Source of the DNA: Actinomycetota bacterium
GTDB taxonomy: Bacteria; Actinomycetota; Acidimicrobiia; Acidimicrobiales; Ilumatobacteraceae
DNA length: 5,128 nucleotides
Direction: 5' to 3'
NCBI GenBank assembly: GCA_005787025.1
Contig: SYCH01000051.1
Span: forward strand, 1-5,128
The translations under genes and the position numbers were made by a program. This document shows, piece by piece, positions 1 through 3,071 of this stretch. Numbering within the stretch: position 1 is the stretch's first letter; the number at the start of each line of letters is the position of its first letter. Below the pieces are notes generated by a model. That model was given only the letters and a program-made list of their open reading frames with translations, searched no databases and was not told where the DNA came from.

Positions 1-632
1 CGTCGGAAGACCTCTTTGCCCTCCATGTGGATGAAACCGCCGATGTCCGAATAGAGAAGATCCTCCGCGGAGCCGTCGGAGTCGATGTCCCACGCGAGCA
101 ATTGCCCGGGTCCGTCGACCGCCTCCAACACGACGGCACCGGATCCATCGGCGAACAACACGGCGGTGTTGCGGTCGGACCAGTCGGTGATGCGCGACAA
201 GGTGTCGGTCCCGATGACGAGAATCTTGCGCGCCCCCACGGCGATCAAGCCGTGAGCCACCGTGAGGGCGTAGACGAATCCGCTGCACGCGGCGTTGACG
301 TCGAACGCGCCACAGGAGAGTCCGAGGGCGTTCTGCACATGAGCCGAGGTGGCCGGAACGGTGCGGTCGGGAGTGGTTGTCGACAGCACCAGGGCGTCGA
401 TCTCGGATGGATCGACGCCGGCCATCGAAAGAGCGGCCCGACCGCTCACGATGCTGAGCCCGGCGGTCGTACCACCGATGTGTCGCTCGGAAATACCGCT
501 GCGTTCCTGGATCCATTCGTCCGAGGTGTCGAGTGTCTTGGTGAGGTCGGCGTTCGTCACGACGCGTTCCGGCAAGGCGCTTCCCCAGCCGGTGATGACC
601 GCCCCGCGGGCACCGGGCAGCGTGGCCGGCAT
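1..632 (-). CDS. fabH: Beta-ketoacyl-ACP synthase III, 5' part (runs off the left edge)
   Basis: This enzyme condenses a short acyl-CoA primer with malonyl-ACP to start type II fatty acid synthesis in the cytosol. I translated it by hand from the ATG at 632-630; 210 codons are present before the window ends, of about 320-335 usual for the family. The KAS III thiolase-fold signature is clear: an N-terminal ITGWGSALPE segment (residues 13-22), DEWIQERSGI (38-47), STTTPD (84-89), and the active-site Cys116 in DVNAACSGF (codon at 287-285). Further on come FADGSGAVVL and, at the truncated end, HMEGKEVF. The catalytic His and Asn of the family lie beyond the edge and cannot be checked. The start follows the fabD stop by one base (TGA-G-ATG), and GAGGA (642-646) gives a Shine-Dalgarno nine bases upstream, so translation is probably coupled to fabD. 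acpP and fabF may follow to the left, by analogy with other actinobacteria. Confidence 0.95.
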   Translation of the reverse strand, partial: MPATLPGARGAVITGWGSALPERVVTNADLTKTLDTSDEWIQERSGISERHIGGTTAGLSIVSGRAALSMAGVDPSEIDALVLSTTTPDRTVPATSAHVQNALGLSCGAFDVNAACSGFVYALTVAHGLIAVGARKILVIGTDTLSRITDWSDRNTAVLFADGSGAVVLEAVDGPGQLLAWDIDSDGSAEDLLYSDIGGFIHMEGKEVFR

Positions 633-633
633 C

Positions 634-1806
634 TCAGGCCGTCCTCAGCCAGGCGATCGGTTGTCGCGGGGTGATGCGTTCGCCGTCGACAGCGATGAAA
701 GCCTGAAGAACTCCGGCGAACGCCGAGCGCACCTCGGCCTCGCCCACGGCGCCGATGACCGTCCCGATCTCGATGTGGGCGCCGGGCGTCAGGCCGGAGT
801 GGGGGGTGAAGATGCCGGCGGCCGGGCTCACGACGAGCCGTTCGACGGCGAAGAGATGCTCGCCCTCGAGTTGGGCCGTGGTGGGCGAAGAGGCATTGAC
901 CCATTCGATGAACTTGTCGAGATCGTCGGGGGCGGCGATGGAGATCGTGCGCGCTCCGTCGATGGTTCGCTTGGCCATGCCGGTGAGGACGCCACCGGGA
1001 CCGAGTTCGGCGAAACTGGTGACGCCCAATTCGGACAAGCTGACCAGACATTGGCGCCACCGAACCGGGCTGGACAATTGGGCCGACAACAAACTCGCCC
1101 AATCGTCGCCGTGGTCGTGGGCGGCCGCGTCCACGTTCGAGATCACCGGCACGTCGGTGTCGCGAGGGGTGGCAGCGGCGATGGCCTGTCGAAGACGGTC
1201 GCGCGCGGGAGTCATGAACGGTGTGTGGAACGCACCGCTGACCGGTAACGACATCGCCTTCTTGGCGCCCAGCTCTTTTGCGATCTTGATGGCCTTGGCG
1301 ACCCCGTCGGGGGACCCGGCGATGACGATCTGCCCGGGAGCATTGAAGTTGGCGACCCACACGTCGGAATCGGCGCGACGACAGGCCACTTCGACGAGCT
1401 CGTCGTCGAGTCCGAGGATGGCCGACATCGTTCCCGGATTCGATCGGCTCGCTTCGTGCATGGCGTCGGCGCGCTCACAGACGAGTCGCACGCCGTCGTC
1501 GAAGCCCAGTGCGCCGGTGGCGGTGAGTGCGGTGTATTCGCCGAGGCTGTGGCCCGCGCAGAAACTGGGTTCGACACCGAGGCGCTCCACTGCGTCGAGC
1601 ACCATGAGGCTCGACACGAACGTGGTCAGTTGGGCGTTACGGGTGTCCTTCAATTCGTCGGCGTCAGCGTCGAGCAGCAACCGAGCCACGTCGCGACCGG
1701 CCACGTCGCTCGCCTCGGCCACCAACTCCCACGAATCATGGTCGGCCCACGGTCGACCCATGCCGGGGCGCTGGGAACCCTGGCCGGGAAAAGTGAACGC
1801 GAGCAC
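634..1806 (-). CDS. fabD: Malonyl-CoA:ACP transacylase with an extra C-terminal biotinyl-like domain
   Basis: FabD moves the malonyl group from malonyl-CoA to acyl carrier protein, supplying the extender unit for FabH and FabF. Visible motifs are FPGQGSQ (residues 6-12), nucleophile Ser87 in GHSLGE (85-90), Arg112 in ERADAM, NFNAPGQIVIAG (153-164), His194 in GAFHTPFM, and AELGPGGVLTGM (266-277). These complete the transacylase core by about residue 290, matching the usual 300-310 aa. The protein continues in frame to 390. Residues about 323-388 resemble the beta barrel of biotin carboxyl carrier protein: SPAAG, then HIEIG, then EVRSAFAG and VDGERI. The biotinylated MKM turn is missing and this segment has no lysine. 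The GTG start at 1806 is chosen because the FPGQGSQ motif begins six residues later and no in-frame start lies close upstream. It has no Shine-Dalgarno and is probably leaderless. It is the first gene of the operon with fabH. Confidence 0.95.
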   Translation of the reverse strand: MLAFTFPGQGSQRPGMGRPWADHDSWELVAEASDVAGRDVARLLLDADADELKDTRNAQLTTFVSSLMVLDAVERLGVEPSFCAGHSLGEYTALTATGALGFDDGVRLVCERADAMHEASRSNPGTMSAILGLDDELVEVACRRADSDVWVANFNAPGQIVIAGSPDGVAKAIKIAKELGAKKAMSLPVSGAFHTPFMTPARDRLRQAIAAATPRDTDVPVISNVDAAAHDHGDDWASLLSAQLSSPVRWRQCLVSLSELGVTSFAELGPGGVLTGMAKRTIDGARTISIAAPDDLDKFIEWVNASSPTTAQLEGEHLFAVERLVVSPAAGIFTPHSGLTPGAHIEIGTVIGAVGEAEVRSAFAGVLQAFIAVDGERITPRQPIAWLRTA

Positions 1807-1813
1807 GACGGAG

Positions 1814-1819
1814 AACTTA
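1814..1819 (-). promoter_or_regulatory. Possible -10 element of fabD (TAAGTT)
   Basis: On the minus strand TAAGTT (TANNNT pattern) is followed by seven bases and then the fabD GTG, so transcription would start at or beside the start codon. The nearest purine-rich stretch, AAGGG at 1822-1826, is about 15 bases from the GTG, too far for a Shine-Dalgarno. No good -35 hexamer is visible; its expected position (about 1837-1842) instead lies in the proximal half of the inverted repeat at 1836-1844. Weak evidence by itself; it is supported by similar spacing at the other genes. Confidence 0.4.
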
Positions 1820-1835
1820 GACCCTTGCCGACCCC

Positions 1836-1877
1836 ACCCGTGATTAATGCGTGGTCGGCTGTCCGAGGATCACGGGT
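1836..1877. repeat. 9-bp inverted repeat in the fabD/tRNA spacer, possible operator
   Basis: ACCCGTGAT (1836-1844) and ATCACGGGT (1869-1877) are perfect reverse complements separated by 24 bases, with half-site centres 33 bases apart, close to three helical turns. Between them is a smaller 4-bp repeat, TCGG (1855-1858) and CCGA (1863-1866). If fabD transcription starts at its GTG, the proximal half covers about -31 to -39, the -35 region. That placement suits a repressor or activator of fatty-acid genes, but no known consensus is recognised. In RNA the outer arms could also pair. Confidence 0.45.
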
Positions 1878-1891
1878 TGGCGCTGGTCGGG

Positions 1892-1918
1892 TGGACTCGT
1901 CAGCCCGTCGGGTAGCGT
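1892..1918 (+). promoter_or_regulatory. Possible promoter of the tRNA gene
   Basis: TGGACT (1892-1897) resembles a -35 element and TAGCGT (1913-1918) fits the TANNNT -10 pattern. The spacer is 15 bases, shorter than the usual 16-18. Transcription would start near 1925, three bases before the tRNA 5' end, leaving almost no leader. Called from position and partial consensus only. Confidence 0.35.
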
Positions 1919-1927
1919 GGCGACCAC

Positions 1928-2000
1928 GCCCCGGTAGCCCAACGGCAGAGGCAGCGGCTTCAAACTCCGTACGGTGTGGGTTCGAATCCCACCCGGGGCA
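1928..2000 (+). tRNA. tRNA-Leu (CAA) with a short variable loop
   Basis: A 73-nt cloverleaf. The acceptor stem is seven perfect pairs (1928-1934 with 1993-1999). The T arm is GTGGG-TTCGAAT-CCCAC (1976-1992). The discriminator is A2000. The D arm has three pairs (1937-1939 with 1950-1952) with a C-A mismatch at 13-22 and an AACGGCAG loop, the layout of bacterial tRNA-Leu. The anticodon stem is 1954-1958 with 1966-1970, with a terminal G-U and a C-U mismatch next to the loop TTCAAAC. U33 at 1960 gives anticodon CAA (1961-1963), reading UUG, followed by A37. The variable region is only ACGGT (1971-1975), whereas bacterial tRNA-Leu normally has a long arm. CCA is not encoded (CAA follows). That it is a tRNA gene is very likely. 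That it carries leucine is inference from anticodon, D arm and A73. A T-rich tract (2003-2010) follows, without a hairpin. Confidence 0.85.
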
Positions 2001-2023
2001 CAATTTCTTTCCTCGACGGGCAG

Positions 2024-2041
2024 TCGTTCGCGTCGTTCGCG
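2024..2041. repeat. Tandem 9-bp direct repeat upstream of the 94-aa gene
   Basis: TCGTTCGCG occurs twice head to tail (2024-2032 and 2033-2041), ending 42 bases before the ATG at 2084. If that gene is leaderless, the repeat covers about -60 to -43, where activators often bind, but nine bases is not a full helical turn and no known site matches. It could be simple slippage in GC-rich DNA. Confidence 0.4.
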
Positions 2042-2071
2042 GCTCCCACGTCCGGTGAGTTCCCCGTTCCG

Positions 2072-2077
2072 TACACT
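2072..2077 (+). promoter_or_regulatory. Possible -10 element of the 94-aa gene (TACACT)
   Basis: TACACT matches TATAAT at four of six positions, including the key T-A at the start and the final T. Six bases separate it from the ATG at 2084, placing the transcription start on the A of the ATG. No Shine-Dalgarno lies in 2061-2083. The -35 position (about 2049-2054) is not TTGACA-like. It is the best of the candidate leaderless promoters here. Confidence 0.5.
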
Positions 2078-2083
2078 GCGACC

Positions 2084-2368
2084 ATGGGTCGTCGCCTCGT
2101 CGAGCGTCGTCTTCGTGATGTCGGAGGCAAATTGCGCTCGATGCGCGCGTCCCTGGCGATCGTCGAGGAGCAGCTGGCCCACTTGAGCGACGAGGCCGAG
2201 GAGATGGGTTTACGGGCCTTGGTCTCCGAGACGCCGGGCGCGGATCTGGAGTACCGCGAGGCGCGACGTCATGCCGACGCGATGCTGAGACATCGGGAAT
2301 CCGTGTGCGAAGCGATCGCCGAACTCGAGGCGCGTCAGGACCAGTTGCTCGAGCAGTTGCCACACTGA
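2084..2368 (+). CDS. Small charged protein, predicted two-helix coiled coil, function unknown
   Basis: A 94-residue cytosolic protein with no signal peptide or membrane segment, rich in Glu, Arg, Ala and Leu. Residues about 5-46 and 57-91 look like two long amphipathic helices with heptad-like leucines, joined by a Gly/Pro loop (VSETPGADLE, 47-56), so an antiparallel helical hairpin or coiled-coil dimer is likely. I do not recognise the family and assign no function. The ATG at 2084 is chosen because the reading frame upstream of it runs into the tRNA gene (1928-2000) and because TACACT sits six bases before it. The charge pattern and codon use look like a real gene: third positions are GC-rich, and the long open frames on the other strand here give implausible proteins. 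It precedes the ANTAR regulator by 72 bases on the same strand, with a hairpin-forming spacer between them. A link with that regulator or with polA is possible only by neighbourhood. Confidence 0.8.
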   Translation: MGRRLVERRLRDVGGKLRSMRASLAIVEEQLAHLSDEAEEMGLRALVSETPGADLEYREARRHADAMLRHRESVCEAIAELEARQDQLLEQLPH

Positions 2369-2377
2369 GCGGTTGGA

Positions 2378-2404
2378 TCCCCTCGATGGGGAGGTATCCC
2401 CATC
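2378..2404 (+). promoter_or_regulatory. Two mutually exclusive hairpins between the 94-aa gene and the ANTAR regulator
   Basis: GATGGGGA (2385-2392) and TCCCCATC (2397-2404) form a perfect 8-bp stem with a GGTA loop. The same GGGGA can instead pair with an earlier TCCCC (2378-2382) around a TCGAT loop, giving a 5-bp alternative. Starting ten bases after the upstream stop codon, the 8-bp hairpin could be a terminator, but no T-tract follows. Competing stems are also typical of attenuators. The structure is plain in the sequence; its role is not. Confidence 0.45.
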
Positions 2405-2428
2405 TTCGTCGGCATCGGTGTTTGGTGG

Positions 2429-2434
2429 TTGAAT
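2429..2434 (+). promoter_or_regulatory. Weak -10-like hexamer before the ANTAR regulator (TTGAAT)
   Basis: TTGAAT matches TATAAT at four of six positions but lacks the conserved A at position two. Six bases separate it from the GTG at 2441, the same spacing as at the upstream gene and polA. No convincing -35 is seen. GGTGG at 2424-2428 is 12 bases from the GTG, far for a Shine-Dalgarno. Low confidence alone. Confidence 0.3.
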
Positions 2435-2440
2435 GTCCCC

Positions 2441-3019
2441 GTGAGCGTTCGCGTCGTCATCGCCGAGGACGAGGCCATCATCCGCCTCGATCTGAAAGAG
2501 ACCCTCGAAGAAGAGGGGTACACGGTCATCGGTGAAACCGGCCGGGGCGATCAGGCGCTCGATCTCGTGCGGGACCTCCGTCCCGATCTGGCCATTCTCG
2601 ACGTCAAGATGCCCGGGATGGACGGCCTCGAAGTGGCCAAGGTGATCGGAGACGAACGTATTTGTGGCGTTCTCGTTCTGACGGCGTTCAGTCAGCGCGA
2701 GATCATCGAGCAGGCACGAGATGCCGGTGCCCTCGCGTTCCTGGTGAAGCCGTACCAGAAGAGCGATCTGATTCCCGCCATAGAGGTGGCCATCGGCAGG
2801 TTCCGCGAACTGCAGGCACTCTCGGGTCACGTCGACGCCCTCGGCGAACAATTGGAGGCCCGCAAGTTGATCGACCGGGCCAAGGGTCGACTCATCGACG
2901 AGTTCTCGATGAAGGAGCAGGACGCCTTCTCGTTCATCCAGCGCACCGCGATGAAGGAGCGGTCCAAGATGCGCGAGGTGGCCGAGCGGATTTTGTCCGG
3001 CGAACTCCGCCCCACGTGA
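2441..3019 (+). CDS. pdtaR: ANTAR-domain response regulator, PdtaR family (RNA-binding antiterminator)
   Basis: A cytosolic two-component regulator of 192 aa. The receiver domain spans about residues 3-122: acidic E9/D10, phospho-acceptor Asp54 in ILDVKMPGMDG, Thr81 in LVLTAFSQ, and Lys103 in FLVKPYQKSDL. A helical linker (about 121-140) leads to a C-terminal ANTAR domain (about 136-187) with the RAKGRLIDEF core (146-155), the DAFSFIQR segment (161-168), and the closing MREVAERIL (177-185). In this family phosphorylation promotes dimerisation and binding to paired RNA hairpins, preventing termination. M. tuberculosis Rv1626 (PdtaR) has this architecture, answers to the kinase PdtaS, and also lies near polA (Rv1629). 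No kinase is in this window, as in that orphan arrangement. I chose the GTG at 2441 over the TTG at 2429: it begins the conserved VRVVIAEDE segment one residue later and has a -10-like hexamer six bases upstream. The two starts differ by four residues. Confidence 0.92.
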   Translation: MSVRVVIAEDEAIIRLDLKETLEEEGYTVIGETGRGDQALDLVRDLRPDLAILDVKMPGMDGLEVAKVIGDERICGVLVLTAFSQREIIEQARDAGALAFLVKPYQKSDLIPAIEVAIGRFRELQALSGHVDALGEQLEARKLIDRAKGRLIDEFSMKEQDAFSFIQRTAMKERSKMREVAERILSGELRPT

Positions 3020-3045
3020 TTCCGCGAGGGCGAGCACCCCGCGGG

Positions 3046-3061
3046 TCGCACCGTCGTGCGA
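3046..3061. promoter_or_regulatory. LexA-box-like palindrome upstream of polA
   Basis: TCGCAC (3046-3051), four bases, then GTGCGA (3056-3061) is a perfect palindrome. The mycobacterial/Bacillus SOS box is TCGAAC-N4-GTTCGA, so 10 of 12 half-site bases match, and the two differences (A to C, T to G) are symmetric. It ends 10 bases before the polA ATG and overlaps the possible -10 hexamer by two bases, a position where a bound repressor would block transcription. It could also be a 6-bp RNA hairpin at the end of the regulator transcript. That LexA binds it is inference. Confidence 0.4.
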
Positions 3062-3065
3062 TGAT
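3060..3065 (+). promoter_or_regulatory. Possible -10 element of polA (GATGAT)
   Basis: GATGAT matches TATAAT at four of six positions and is six bases from the polA ATG, which has no Shine-Dalgarno. No -35 consensus lies 16-18 bases upstream (the region is CCCCGCGGG). polA could instead be read through from the regulator gene, whose stop is only 52 bases away. Confidence 0.3.
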
Positions 3066-3071
3066 CGGATC

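Noticed and set aside
755..1843. A 362-codon plus-strand open frame opposite fabD.
   Set aside because: FabD on the minus strand has a full set of family motifs; the plus-strand product is Ser/Arg/Pro-rich with no family resemblance.
1960..1962. Reading the tRNA anticodon as TCA, which would make it a UGA-decoding (suppressor or selenocysteine) tRNA.
   Set aside because: Placing U33 at 1959 breaks the anticodon stem (A-G and C-C oppositions). The centred loop gives CAA. The 73-nt length and short variable loop also exclude a bacterial tRNA-Sec.
1928..2000. tRNA gene as an integration site for a mobile element.
   Set aside because: No integrase, direct repeat of the tRNA 3' end, or composition shift is seen on either side within the window.
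2001..2010. T-rich tract after the tRNA as an intrinsic terminator.
   Set aside because: No hairpin precedes it other than the tRNA itself; it may help 3' processing but does not qualify as a terminator.
1844..2182. A 112-codon minus-strand open frame across the tRNA gene and the start of the 94-aa gene.
   Set aside because: It would run through the reverse complement of a complete tRNA gene and overlap a better-supported plus-strand gene.
2429..2431. TTG at 2429 as the start of the ANTAR regulator.
   Set aside because: It would add only four unconserved residues, has no spaced Shine-Dalgarno, and overlaps the -10-like hexamer; the GTG at 2441 fits better. Not excluded by sequence alone.
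3038..3045. CCCGCGGG palindrome after the ANTAR gene as an operator.
   Set aside because: An 8-bp GC palindrome is common by chance at this base composition and has no supporting context; only the adjacent 16-bp palindrome was kept.
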